64,000 bases of DNA, from the NCBI GenBank assembly GCA_039198065.1, contig JBCCTU010000004.1:320299-384298 (forward strand), written 5' to 3'. The stretch is from CALHVX01 sp039198065. Lineage in GTDB: Bacteria > Pseudomonadota > Gammaproteobacteria > Pseudomonadales > Azotimanducaceae. The notes beneath the pieces are model-generated. The model was not told the DNA's origin. It saw nothing but the letters and a program-made list of their open reading frames with translations, and ran no database searches. Shown piece by piece: positions 44,538 to 53,171 of the stretch. How positions within the stretch are numbered: position 1 is the first letter of the stretch; each line of letters opens with the position of its first letter. A program made the translations under genes and the position numbers.

Positions 44538-45490
44538 TGGATCCGGAGGTTCTTAAGCGAACGATCGAGCGTGAGCGCAAGCGTCGCGAAGAGGCGGAGC
44601 GGCTGCTGGAGGAAAAGTCCCGTGAGTTGTACCTGTCTTACCGCCAGCTCGAAGAAGCGCACGCGGAGCTGAAGGCGAACAAAGACCGGCTCGTGCAGTC
44701 GGAGAAGATGGCGTCGCTCGGTGTGATGGCCGCCGGGGTCGCGCACGAGATCAACAATCCCCTCGGCTTCGTCTCCAGTAACCTCAGCACCCTTGATGAG
44801 TATCTGGCCGTGTTCCGCCGGCTGATCCCGTTGGTTAAGCGTCAGCTTGCAACGCCGTCGGAGGAGACGCTCGCCGCAATCCAAGCGCTGTATGAGAACG
44901 AGGACTTCGATTTTCTGCTGGAAGATACCGCCGATCTGGTGCGCGAGAGCGGGCAGGGGTTGGAGCGGGTGCAGGCGATCGTCGCGGGGCTGAAGCGTTT
45001 ATCGTTCTCCGGCACCGGGAAGCTCGGCCCCATCGATCTCATCGCCTGTTTGGACGAGACCGTGTTAATGGTGCGCGGGCAGCTGACCCGGGACTGCACC
45101 ATTGAAACGCGCTACGTCGAGCTGCCCCCGATCCTTGGCAACAGCGGTCAACTTGGGCAGGTGTTCATGAACCTGCTTGTCAATGCAGCCCACGCAGTGC
45201 GCGAGGTCAACGATCCGCGCGTGGTCATCGAAGTGCAACCTGTCGATGAGGGTGTGGAGGTTACCGTTGCCGACAACGGTTGCGGGATCTCGCCGGAACA
45301 TCAGACGAAACTGTTCCAACCGTTCTTTACCACCAAGGCAGTCGGTGAAGGCACGGGGCTGGGGCTTTCGATCAGTCACGGCATTATGCAGGAGCACGGC
45401 GGCGAGATCCGCTGCGAAAGCGCGGAAGGCGCGGGTTCGCGATTTACCGTTCGGCTGCGGCTTGCGCTAGCGGCGTCTGATCCGGAATAA
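44537..45490 (+). CDS. Soluble histidine kinase, partner of H-NOX (HnoK-like)
   Basis: A 317-residue cytosolic histidine kinase without membrane helices. An N-terminal coiled coil (residues ~5-55, charge-rich) leads into the dimerisation/phosphoacceptor helix GVMAAGVAHEINNPLGF (H70). The ATPase domain follows with N box NLLVNAAHAV, G1 VADNGCGI, F box FQPFFTTK and G2 GTGLGLSI. The kinase gene overlaps the H-NOX stop by one base. By analogy with HnoK, NO-bound H-NOX inhibits autophosphorylation, and the phosphate goes to the REC-EAL protein encoded first in the cluster (inference). Confidence 0.93.
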   Translation: MDPEVLKRTIERERKRREEAERLLEEKSRELYLSYRQLEEAHAELKANKDRLVQSEKMASLGVMAAGVAHEINNPLGFVSSNLSTLDEYLAVFRRLIPLVKRQLATPSEETLAAIQALYENEDFDFLLEDTADLVRESGQGLERVQAIVAGLKRLSFSGTGKLGPIDLIACLDETVLMVRGQLTRDCTIETRYVELPPILGNSGQLGQVFMNLLVNAAHAVREVNDPRVVIEVQPVDEGVEVTVADNGCGISPEHQTKLFQPFFTTKAVGEGTGLGLSISHGIMQEHGGEIRCESAEGAGSRFTVRLRLALAASDPE

Positions 45491-45540
45491 CAGCTAACGC
45501 GAACGACCCGGTGAGTGTTCTCCGCCGAACCGGTACCATC

Positions 45541-45579
45541 CTTGCTAATTGATCTTGCTAGCCGATCTTGCTAGCTGAT
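45541..45579 (+). repeat. Three tandem 13-bp repeats upstream of zwf
   Basis: CTTGCTAATTGAT, CTTGCTAGCCGAT and CTTGCTAGCTGAT stand head to tail, with consensus CTTGCTAnnYGAT. They lie in the 156-bp gap between the kinase gene and zwf, ending 67 bases before the zwf start. They may be iterated regulator sites for the Entner-Doudoroff operon, or a simple slippage product. Confidence 0.75.
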
Positions 45580-45646
45580 TTAGAGGCCGTGCACTCAGGT
45601 GCTGCGTCTCTCACTCACGGCACACACAGGATGGTCTGGGTAGCGT

Positions 45647-47116
45647 ATGGCTGAACTGGTTCCCGTTGACCCTTTTGATCTCATCATCTTTGGCGGCGCC
45701 GGCGATCTCGCCATGCGCAAGCTGCTGCCGTCGCTGTACCACCGCGATCAGGACGGCCAGTTTTCGGCGGATAGCCGCATCATCGCCGTCGGCCGCAGCC
45801 CGATTGACCGGGACAGCTACCTGAAACAGGTGGCCCAGGCCGTGGACGCTGATCGCAGCGACGAAGCGCTCGATGACGCGACCTGGGACCGCTTTGCCGC
45901 ACGGCTTCAGTACTTCGATCTCGATGCCCGTGACACGGGAACCTGGGGGGCGCTTTCGGACTGCCTCGCGGGGCACGAGCACAAAATCCGTGCAATTTAC
46001 CTTGCGACACCGCCGACCCTGTTCGGCCCGGTTGCTCAAGGTTTTGGCCGCGCCGGGCTCATGACCGACTCCATGCGGCTGGTGCTCGAGAAACCCGTCG
46101 GTAGTGATTTTGCTTCGGCCAAGTCGATCAATGATGCAGTCGGCGAGTGCTTCAGCGAAAGCCAGATCTTTCGCATCGATCACTACCTCGGCAAAGAAAC
46201 GGTGCAGAACCTCATGGTGCTGCGCTTCGGCAACTCGCTCTTCGAGCCCCTCTGGCGGCGCGAGGCGATCGACCACGTGCAGATCACGGTGGCCGAGGAG
46301 CTTGGTGTGGGCAACCGCATCGAGTTCTACAACGAGATCGGCGCCATGCGCGACATGATCCAGAACCACTTGTTGCAGCTGCTGTGTCTGGTGGCCATGG
46401 AGCCGCCAGCGAGCCTCGACGACGACGCCGTGCGCGACGAGAAGATCAAGGTCCTGCGCACCTTAAAGCCCATCGGGCGAGAGCAGGTCAAAAGCCACAC
46501 GGTGCGCGGCCAGTACTCGGGGGGCGCCATTGGCGACGCCGTCGTTCCCGGGTACCTGACTGAGTTCGGGGCGAAAACCGATACGGAAACCTTCGTCGCA
46601 CTCAAGCTCGAGATCGACAACTGGCGCTGGGCGCGCGTGCCGTTCTACCTGCGCACCGGCAAGCGCCTGAAAGTAAAGCACTCGGAGATCACCATTCAGT
46701 TCAAGCCGGTGCCACACTCGATCTTTCCGGAAAGCAGCTACGCCATTGAACCGAACCGGCTCTCGATCCTGCTGCAGCCCGACGAGGGCGTGCAGCTCAA
46801 GGTCATGGCGAAGAAGCCGGGGCCGGGGTCTTTCGACCTGCGTCCCGTGTCGCTGGATCTGAGCTTTGAAGAAACCTTCGGCATCCGTTACCCGGACGCC
46901 TACGAACGCTTACTCATCGAAGTCCTGCGCGGCAACCCTGCGCTCTTTATGCGTCGCGACGAGGTGGAGGGCGCCTGGCAGTGGGTGGATCGCATCCTGG
47001 CGGGCTGGCGTGACGAGGGCACCCCACCGGAAACCTACGCCGCCGGCACCTGGGGTCCCACGCTGTCCACCCAGTTGCTCGAGCGCGATGGCCGAAGCTG
47101 GCTAGCGCTCGAATGA
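45647..47116 (+). CDS. zwf: Glucose-6-phosphate 1-dehydrogenase
   Basis: A 489-residue enzyme that oxidises glucose-6-phosphate to 6-phosphogluconolactone with NAD(P)+. The dinucleotide motif FGGAGDLAMRKLLPSL is at the N-terminus (G-A-G-D rather than the more usual G-A-S-G-D-L). The catalytic RIDHYLGKE is at 176-184, and EKPVGSDFASA and RTGKRLKVKHSEI are typical. It is the first gene of the Entner-Doudoroff operon, and its TGA overlaps the pgl ATG by 4 bases. ATG 45647. Confidence 0.97.
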   Translation: MAELVPVDPFDLIIFGGAGDLAMRKLLPSLYHRDQDGQFSADSRIIAVGRSPIDRDSYLKQVAQAVDADRSDEALDDATWDRFAARLQYFDLDARDTGTWGALSDCLAGHEHKIRAIYLATPPTLFGPVAQGFGRAGLMTDSMRLVLEKPVGSDFASAKSINDAVGECFSESQIFRIDHYLGKETVQNLMVLRFGNSLFEPLWRREAIDHVQITVAEELGVGNRIEFYNEIGAMRDMIQNHLLQLLCLVAMEPPASLDDDAVRDEKIKVLRTLKPIGREQVKSHTVRGQYSGGAIGDAVVPGYLTEFGAKTDTETFVALKLEIDNWRWARVPFYLRTGKRLKVKHSEITIQFKPVPHSIFPESSYAIEPNRLSILLQPDEGVQLKVMAKKPGPGSFDLRPVSLDLSFEETFGIRYPDAYERLLIEVLRGNPALFMRRDEVEGAWQWVDRILAGWRDEGTPPETYAAGTWGPTLSTQLLERDGRSWLALE

Positions 47117-47769
47117 GCACGGGGCGCGCACGCGTGTCCTGGTCGGCGTTTGCCGATCGTTCGCAAGCCGCTGCCCACGCGGCCGCTGTGATCGCGGCTC
47201 GATTGGCCGAAGATCTGAGCAGCCAGGACCGTGTGAGTATTGTCGTTAGCGGCGGATCGTCCCCGGTGGAGTGCCTGGGACTGCTTGCGCGTGAACCGAT
47301 CGACTGGGCACGCGTTGATGTGATCCTTAGTGACGAACGCGAGGTGCGCGAGGATCACGAGCTCAGCAATGCGCGCATGGTGCGCGAGGCGTTCCTCAAC
47401 CAAGGTGCGGAGGCGGCGGTGCTGCACTCGTTAACAGAGCCCAGTCTTGTCGCCCTGCCGCAGCCGTTCAGTGCCGTGTTGCTCGGCATGGGAACGGACG
47501 GCCACTTTGCGTCGGTCTTCCCGGACATGAACGACCTTGATGCAGCGCTTGCCTTGGATGAACCGCGTGATCTTATGTCTGTTGTCACGGCCGCTAGCCC
47601 GGTGGCGCGCGTGACGCAGACGCTGAGCCGTTTGCTCCGTACCCAACAGATTCTGCTGCTCGTCTTTGGTGAGGAGAAGCGCGCGGTGCTGGACGCCCCG
47701 GCGGGCAAACCCATTGCCGCGCTGTTAGAGCAAACCCAAACCTCCGTTGCCCTCATCTGGGCACCCTAG
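47113..47769 (+). CDS. pgl: 6-phosphogluconolactonase
   Basis: A 218-residue DevB/Pgl-type lactonase that hydrolyses 6-phosphoglucono-delta-lactone. The phosphate-binding VVSGGSSPVECLGLL, VDVILSDEREVREDHELSNARMVREAFL and LLGMGTDGHFASVFPDM (GxGxDGHxAS/LFP) motifs of the glucosamine-phosphate isomerase/Pgl superfamily are clear. The residue context (DERxxxxxHxxSN) fits the lactonase. It is coupled to zwf by an ATGA overlap and followed by edd after 19 bp. Confidence 0.94.
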   Translation: MSTGRARVSWSAFADRSQAAAHAAAVIAARLAEDLSSQDRVSIVVSGGSSPVECLGLLAREPIDWARVDVILSDEREVREDHELSNARMVREAFLNQGAEAAVLHSLTEPSLVALPQPFSAVLLGMGTDGHFASVFPDMNDLDAALALDEPRDLMSVVTAASPVARVTQTLSRLLRTQQILLLVFGEEKRAVLDAPAGKPIAALLEQTQTSVALIWAP

Positions 47770-47788
47770 AGCCAACTCGGAGATCGTG

Positions 47789-49603
47789 ATGACCTTGAAC
47801 GTAACGATCGAAGCCGTCACCGAACGCATCCGCACGCGTAGCGAGCCGCGCCGCACGGCCTACCTTCGCAAGATCGACGCGGCGGCGAGCGACGGCCCAC
47901 ACCGCGAAGCCATCTCCTGCGGCAACCTGGCGCACGGCGTGGCGGCCTGCGATGCGCAGGTCAAGAGCCAGCTCATCGGTGAGACGGTGCCGAACATCGG
48001 CATGGTGTCTGCCTACAACGACATGCTGAGCGCGCATCAGCCCTACGAGCGCTACCCGGACATCATCCGCGATGCCGCCGCCAAGGCCGGTGCCGTGGCG
48101 CAGTTCGCCGGGGGCGTGCCGGCCATGTGCGATGGCGTGACCCAGGGCCAGCCGGGCATGGACCTGTCGCTCTTCAGCCGCGACGTCATCGCCATGGCGA
48201 CGGCCGTAGCACTCTCGCACAACATGTTTGACGCCGTCGTGTGCATGGGCATCTGCGACAAGATCGTACCGGGTCTGCTCATTGGGTCGCTCACCTTCGG
48301 TCACTTGCCGACGATCTTCATCCCCGCAGGCCCGATGCCGAGCGGACTCCCAAACAAAGAGAAGGCGCGAGTGCGCGAAGCCTATGCCGCCGGCGACGTG
48401 GGTCGCGACGAGCTGATCGCCGCCGAATCAGCCTCCTACCACAGCCCGGGGACCTGCACCTTTTACGGCACTGCGAACAGCAATCAGATGCTCATGGAGT
48501 TCATGGGTCTGCAGCTTCCCGGCGGATCGTTCATTAACCCGGGCACGGACCTGCGCGAGCAGTTGACCCGCTCCGCGGTGCTGCACGTGCTGAACCTGAC
48601 GCACGACGGCAATGACTACCTGCCCATCGGCCACATCTTGGATGAGCGGGCGATCGTCAACGGCATCGTTGGACTGCTCTGCACCGGTGGCTCCACCAAT
48701 CACACGATCCATCTGATCGCTATCGCCGCCGCTGCCGGCATCAGCATCGATTGGGATGACTTTGCTGAACTCTCCCGCGTGGTGCCGCTGTTGGCGCAGG
48801 TGTACCCCAACGGCACGGCGGACGTGAACCACTTCCACGCGGCCGGCGGCCTTGCCTTTCTCATCAATGAACTGCTCGGCGCTGGGTTGCTCCACGGCGA
48901 TGTGAAGACCATCGTCGGAGACGGTGGCTTAGCGCGCTACGCGACTCAGCCCAGGCTTGATGGCGACGCACTCCGCTGGGATCCCGTCGACGAGGGCTCC
49001 GGCGATCGATCGATCGTTCGCGGCGCCGCCGAACCGTTTCAAGCGGAAGGGGGTATTCGGCTGCTTAAGGGCAGCGTTGGACGCGCGGTTGTAAAAATCT
49101 CGGCGGTTGCAAGCGAACATCGCGTTGTCACCGCACCGGCTCGCGTGTTCAAAAGCCAGGCGGCGTTCGTTGCAGCGTTTGAAGGCGGTGAGCTGGAGCA
49201 GGACGTCGTCGTGGTGCTCCCGTTCCAGGGACCCAAGGCTATCGGAATGCCGGAGCTGCACAAGCTCACCCCGTACCTGAGCGTGTTGCAGAACCGAGGC
49301 TTCAAGGTAGCGCTGCTGACCGACGGCCGCATGTCCGGCGCTTCCGGCAAAGTGCTCGCCGCCATTCACGTTTCCCCAGAAGCCGAAGACGGTGGCGCCA
49401 TCGGCCGCATCCAGGACGGCGACGTGGTCAGCCTCGACGCCGACGCCGGCACCATAGAGGTAGGCGCCGATCTCGAGGAGCGATCACACCCGCGACCCGA
49501 CCTTAGTGCCGATCAAGCGGGCTGCGGCCGCGAGTTGTTCGCGACCTTCCGCCGTGTTGTAGGTGCAGCCGACACCGGCGCCAGCGTGTTCGAGGCCCCC
49601 TAA
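47789..49603 (+). CDS. edd: Phosphogluconate dehydratase
   Basis: A 604-residue IlvD/Edd family dehydratase that converts 6-phosphogluconate to 2-keto-3-deoxy-6-phosphogluconate, the first committed step of the Entner-Doudoroff pathway. Iron-sulfur cysteines are in PAMCDGVTQGQPGM, VCMGICDKIVPG and GTCTFYGTANSNQM; the C-terminal LTDGRMSGASGKVLAAIHV is characteristic. ATG 47789 is supported by CGGAG 8 bases upstream; the in-frame ATG 47747 lies inside pgl. The TAA stop shares a base with the eda start. Confidence 0.97.
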   Translation: MTLNVTIEAVTERIRTRSEPRRTAYLRKIDAAASDGPHREAISCGNLAHGVAACDAQVKSQLIGETVPNIGMVSAYNDMLSAHQPYERYPDIIRDAAAKAGAVAQFAGGVPAMCDGVTQGQPGMDLSLFSRDVIAMATAVALSHNMFDAVVCMGICDKIVPGLLIGSLTFGHLPTIFIPAGPMPSGLPNKEKARVREAYAAGDVGRDELIAAESASYHSPGTCTFYGTANSNQMLMEFMGLQLPGGSFINPGTDLREQLTRSAVLHVLNLTHDGNDYLPIGHILDERAIVNGIVGLLCTGGSTNHTIHLIAIAAAAGISIDWDDFAELSRVVPLLAQVYPNGTADVNHFHAAGGLAFLINELLGAGLLHGDVKTIVGDGGLARYATQPRLDGDALRWDPVDEGSGDRSIVRGAAEPFQAEGGIRLLKGSVGRAVVKISAVASEHRVVTAPARVFKSQAAFVAAFEGGELEQDVVVVLPFQGPKAIGMPELHKLTPYLSVLQNRGFKVALLTDGRMSGASGKVLAAIHVSPEAEDGGAIGRIQDGDVVSLDADAGTIEVGADLEERSHPRPDLSADQAGCGRELFATFRRVVGAADTGASVFEAP

Positions 49604-50229
49604 TGGACGCATCAAAGGTCTTTGAAGGCATCCGCCTGGTGCCCGTGGTGAAGCTCAGTGACGCAGAAACCGCCGTACCGCTTGCGCGCACGCTCTACGA
49701 CAGCGGCATTCGCGCCATTGAAATCACGCTACGCACCGGCGCAGCACTGGATGCGATCGGACGCGTCGCGCGCGACGTTCCGGAAATGCTTGTCGGTGCC
49801 GGCAGTGTGCGGCGCGCGGAGCAGGTGGGGTTGTGTGTAGATTCCGGTGCGCAGTTTCTGGTGAGTCCGGGGAGTACAGCGTCGCTATTGGCAGCTGTTG
49901 AAGACGCGAACGTCCCGTGCGTGCCCGGTGCTGTCACGGCAACGGAGATGATGCGCCTGCAGGAGGCGGGGTACAGGCTGCAGAAGTTTTTTTCGGCGGA
50001 GCTGTCCGGCGGAGTGGCGATGCTTAAGGCGTTGGCGCAGCCGTTGCCGGAGGTTCGGTTTTTTCCGACGGGGGGGATTAGTGCTGACAACGTGTCTCGC
50101 TACCTTGATCTGCCGCAGGTCGCCTTTGTTGGCGGTAGTTGGTTTGTGAAGGAAGAGAGTCTAACGGCCAAGGATTTCGAGGGGATCGGGGTGCTGGCGG
50201 CGGAAGCGGTGACGTTGACGCGCGGATGA
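49603..50229 (+). CDS. eda: 2-dehydro-3-deoxy-phosphogluconate aldolase
   Basis: A 208-residue class I aldolase that splits KDPG into pyruvate and glyceraldehyde-3-phosphate. The Schiff-base lysine is K128 (LQKFFSAE), with the catalytic glutamate E40 and R44 in AIEITLRTG. PGAVTATEM, FPTGGISADNVSRYL and FVGGSWFV are all standard. It ends the operon, with a 1-base overlap with edd. No clear intrinsic terminator follows. Confidence 0.97.
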   Translation: MDASKVFEGIRLVPVVKLSDAETAVPLARTLYDSGIRAIEITLRTGAALDAIGRVARDVPEMLVGAGSVRRAEQVGLCVDSGAQFLVSPGSTASLLAAVEDANVPCVPGAVTATEMMRLQEAGYRLQKFFSAELSGGVAMLKALAQPLPEVRFFPTGGISADNVSRYLDLPQVAFVGGSWFVKEESLTAKDFEGIGVLAAEAVTLTRG

Positions 50230-50622
50230 GGGAATAACGCTCCGCGTAAGTTGCTCACTACTACTGTCCGCGCAAGGCGGTGCCAGAACCTAGGTACAGC
50301 TAGTGATTCCCTTGGCGCGTGTTCTGAGGATCGAGCAACAGTTCTGAAACAGCCTCGGCTTGGGACGTGCTGCTGCCGCTAATTGCGAAACTAAGCAAGA
50401 CATGGAACGTCGATTTCACGTCTTTTCGCGAACAAGATCCCAACATCTTCCCAATCGAACTTCGGTAGATAGTGGTAAATTTTGGATCGCTGGTGTTGCG
50501 TGATCTTTGCTAGGCCTTTTAGCTGAAGGCTCCTTGACTTGAGCTCAACTCGATCTCGCCGGGGCGCCCGTTCAAAAGTCACTTAAACCTGTCATACCTA
50601 ACCGCTCGGTTCAAACATATTT
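50230..50622. other. Intergenic region between eda and the exosortase locus
   Basis: About 390 bases. A short minus-strand frame (50391-50582, 63 codons) is present, but it has no recognisable domain or ribosome site. Base composition drops in GC towards 50600. The promoter for the TPR lipoprotein should lie here, but no confident box is seen. Confidence 0.5.
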
Positions 50623-53001
50623 ATGGAAAAGCCCCGCAACCTACTGATTTACGTATTTATCGCTCTTCTGATCGGTTGTTCGGAGGGCCCTGAAGACGCC
50701 CCGGAGTACTACGCACGTGCGACAGAGCTCTATGAACGGGAGCAGTACGACCTAGCCTCAGTCGAAGTAAAAAACGCCCTGCGGCTGAACCCCGATTACC
50801 TGGATGCGCTGCTTCTTCAAGAGAAACTTGCTGAGGCCGCTCGTGACCTGCCCGCGTTGCTAAAAGTACTCGAGAGCATCGTAGCGGTTGATCCGGGGCG
50901 ACTCGCAGCCCATTTGCGACGAGCAGAGCTTATGTTGCTGGCAGAGGAAGCTAGCCGATCTCGAGAGCACATCGATACCGCGTTGGAGCTTGATCCGAAT
51001 AGCCTCAAAGGGCGAAACCTTGACGTAGCGTGGCTCATTCAAACCGGTGCCTACGCAGTGGCGAGCGAACGCGCGTTAGAGCTGGTTGAGTCCGAGATTG
51101 CTGACACGATTAGCTACGTGTTAGCCGTGACTGCCTTAGCACAGCAGAGCGAGCTAGATCAGGCGGTCGCGGTGCTTGATAAGGGCCTGGCGGCTTACCC
51201 GGAAGAGGCGATGCTGCTGCTCTTGCGCACACGGCTGGCCGGTCTGCAGGGCCGCTTCTCCGAAATACCGGCAGCGTACGAGCATCTGGTGGCGCTGTAC
51301 CCCGAAGAAATCGCGTTCTGGTGGGAGCTTGCTCGTTTCTACATCCGCGATGATCAGCAAGACGAAGCGATCAGCGTCATGCGGCGTGCGCTCGATGCGA
51401 ACCCGCAAAACGAGGAGGCCCAGTATCTTCTGGCAGAGTTGATCGCTAACTTTCGGCAAGGCCAGGTGATTGACCAGATCGAATCACTTCTCGAAGAGAA
51501 CGAGGCCGTGAGTGTGCGGTTTCTGTTAGCGAAGCTTTACGTGGACAGTGCCGACTATGCGCAGGCACGCGAGCAATACGAGGTCATCTCGGAGCAAAGT
51601 GACAACCGTTCGGCTGCGATGTCGGCCCGCGCTGAACTTGCCCAGCTTGCTTTGAATCAAGGTCAGCGCTCGCGTGCGGAAGAGCTGCTCGCCGAGGCGT
51701 CGGCCATTGATGCTCTGCATCCAGGAACACAGCTCGTCCAGGCTCTACTCGAACTTCAGGATGGCGCCGCGCGAGACGCTATCAAGCGCGTACGTGCCGT
51801 ACTGCAAGATACCGTTGACAACGATCAGGCTCATACCTTGCTGGGGCGTGCATACCTGATTACCGGTGCGATTGATCTAGCGGAAGACGCGCTACTTTCT
51901 GCCCTCAAAATCAACGCGCTAAATGTGAGCGCCGGGAGGCAGCTTGCGTTGCTGTATCGTCAGCAGGGTAAGCCCGAGCGCGTCATAGAGGTTCTGTCGC
52001 GTTTCGAAGCTGGTCAGGTTGGCGATCCTGCTATTGAACGAGAGCTGCTGCGGGCGCGGCTGGCAGTGGGTGAGTGGGCTGCTGCTCGTCGCTTGGTAGA
52101 TCGGGGCGTCTTGAAGCAAAACAATCCGACGCTCAAGCCGATTGTTGAAGCGACCATACTGCAAAGTACGGGACAGCCTGAAGCGGTCGTACAACTAACG
52201 AAAGAGCTGCTCCAGGAACAGCCGCAATCGAGGGATGCAGCGGTGTTGCTGATCGGCGCGTACAACGCGCTGGGTCAGAGCGAGGATGCGATGTCATTCC
52301 TGGCTGATCACGCCGCGGCGCACCCGCAGTATGGTTGGATCGAAAAGCTGCGGTTTGACACGTTAATGGAGGCGGAGCGATACGCGGACGCGGAAGCGCT
52401 GGTCACTGAGAAGATCGCAGCCGACGGACCACAAGCCGACTACTTCGGCTGGCTCGCTTTGGTGAACCTTCGCCAGGGAGCAGCGGACCGCGCAGTTGAC
52501 GCACTCAAGCAGGGCATAGAGCAGTTTCCAGAGTCCGCCGGTCTCTACGAGGATCTTGCGCTCCTCCAGCAGGCATTGTCTTTGCCAGAGGACGCCGCTG
52601 AAAACTTTCGGCGAGCGGTTGAACTCGATCCTCAGCGTCTGGTGGCGGTTAACAATCTGGCGGTGATTTACGCGCAGGATCCTGAAACGTTGGCAGAGGC
52701 CCGGTCGCTGGCTGAGCGGCTGCGCGGCAGCGCTGACCCGAACTTTAGCGACACCCTTGGCTGGATTTGCTTCAAAAGCGGCGAGATGGACTGCGCCATA
52801 ACGAAACTCGAATACGCTACAGGCCAAGCACCGGCCAGCGCTGAGTTTCACTACCATCTGGGCATGGTTTACCGAGCCACGAATCAGGAGAGTCGGGGCG
52901 TTGCAACGCTCAAGCGAGCTCAGGAGTTGCTCGAGGCGGGCAACCAGTTTGCGGAGGCTGATCAGCTGAACAGCGTGCTTGGGCAGCTGGACGCCTCATG
53001 A
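50623..53001 (+). CDS. TPR-repeat lipoprotein of the exosortase locus (PrsT-like)
   Basis: A 792-residue protein. The signal LLIYVFIALLIGC ends in a lipobox cysteine at ~19. Roughly 20 tetratricopeptide repeats follow over the whole length, such as YYARATELYEREQYDLASVEVKNALRLNPDYLDAL, QDEAISVMRRALDANPQNEEAQYLLAELI and PEDAAENFRRAVELDPQRLVAVNNLAVIY. Size, lipidation and position at the head of an exosortase/EPS cluster match PrsT, the TPR lipoprotein of PEP-CTERM systems, thought to help assembly or export of the polysaccharide. Function by context only. ATG 50623. Confidence 0.87.
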   Translation: MEKPRNLLIYVFIALLIGCSEGPEDAPEYYARATELYEREQYDLASVEVKNALRLNPDYLDALLLQEKLAEAARDLPALLKVLESIVAVDPGRLAAHLRRAELMLLAEEASRSREHIDTALELDPNSLKGRNLDVAWLIQTGAYAVASERALELVESEIADTISYVLAVTALAQQSELDQAVAVLDKGLAAYPEEAMLLLLRTRLAGLQGRFSEIPAAYEHLVALYPEEIAFWWELARFYIRDDQQDEAISVMRRALDANPQNEEAQYLLAELIANFRQGQVIDQIESLLEENEAVSVRFLLAKLYVDSADYAQAREQYEVISEQSDNRSAAMSARAELAQLALNQGQRSRAEELLAEASAIDALHPGTQLVQALLELQDGAARDAIKRVRAVLQDTVDNDQAHTLLGRAYLITGAIDLAEDALLSALKINALNVSAGRQLALLYRQQGKPERVIEVLSRFEAGQVGDPAIERELLRARLAVGEWAAARRLVDRGVLKQNNPTLKPIVEATILQSTGQPEAVVQLTKELLQEQPQSRDAAVLLIGAYNALGQSEDAMSFLADHAAAHPQYGWIEKLRFDTLMEAERYADAEALVTEKIAADGPQADYFGWLALVNLRQGAADRAVDALKQGIEQFPESAGLYEDLALLQQALSLPEDAAENFRRAVELDPQRLVAVNNLAVIYAQDPETLAEARSLAERLRGSADPNFSDTLGWICFKSGEMDCAITKLEYATGQAPASAEFHYHLGMVYRATNQESRGVATLKRAQELLEAGNQFAEADQLNSVLGQLDAS

Positions 53002-53171
53002 GCTAGCGGCAGGGCGCGCGAAGACGCTAAACGCGCCATCTACCTGCCTATTTTGGATTGTGACGGTCCTACTCCAAAACTTTGTGCACAAACTCCGCTC
53101 GCCCTATACAAAGGGGCAACAGTCGGGTGGATGGATGTTGATAGTCTCTTAGTCCGTAGTACACGACCCGT

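Noticed and set aside
50391..50582. 63-codon minus-strand frame downstream of eda
   Set aside because: No recognisable domain, no ribosome site and no conserved neighbourhood; treated as intergenic.
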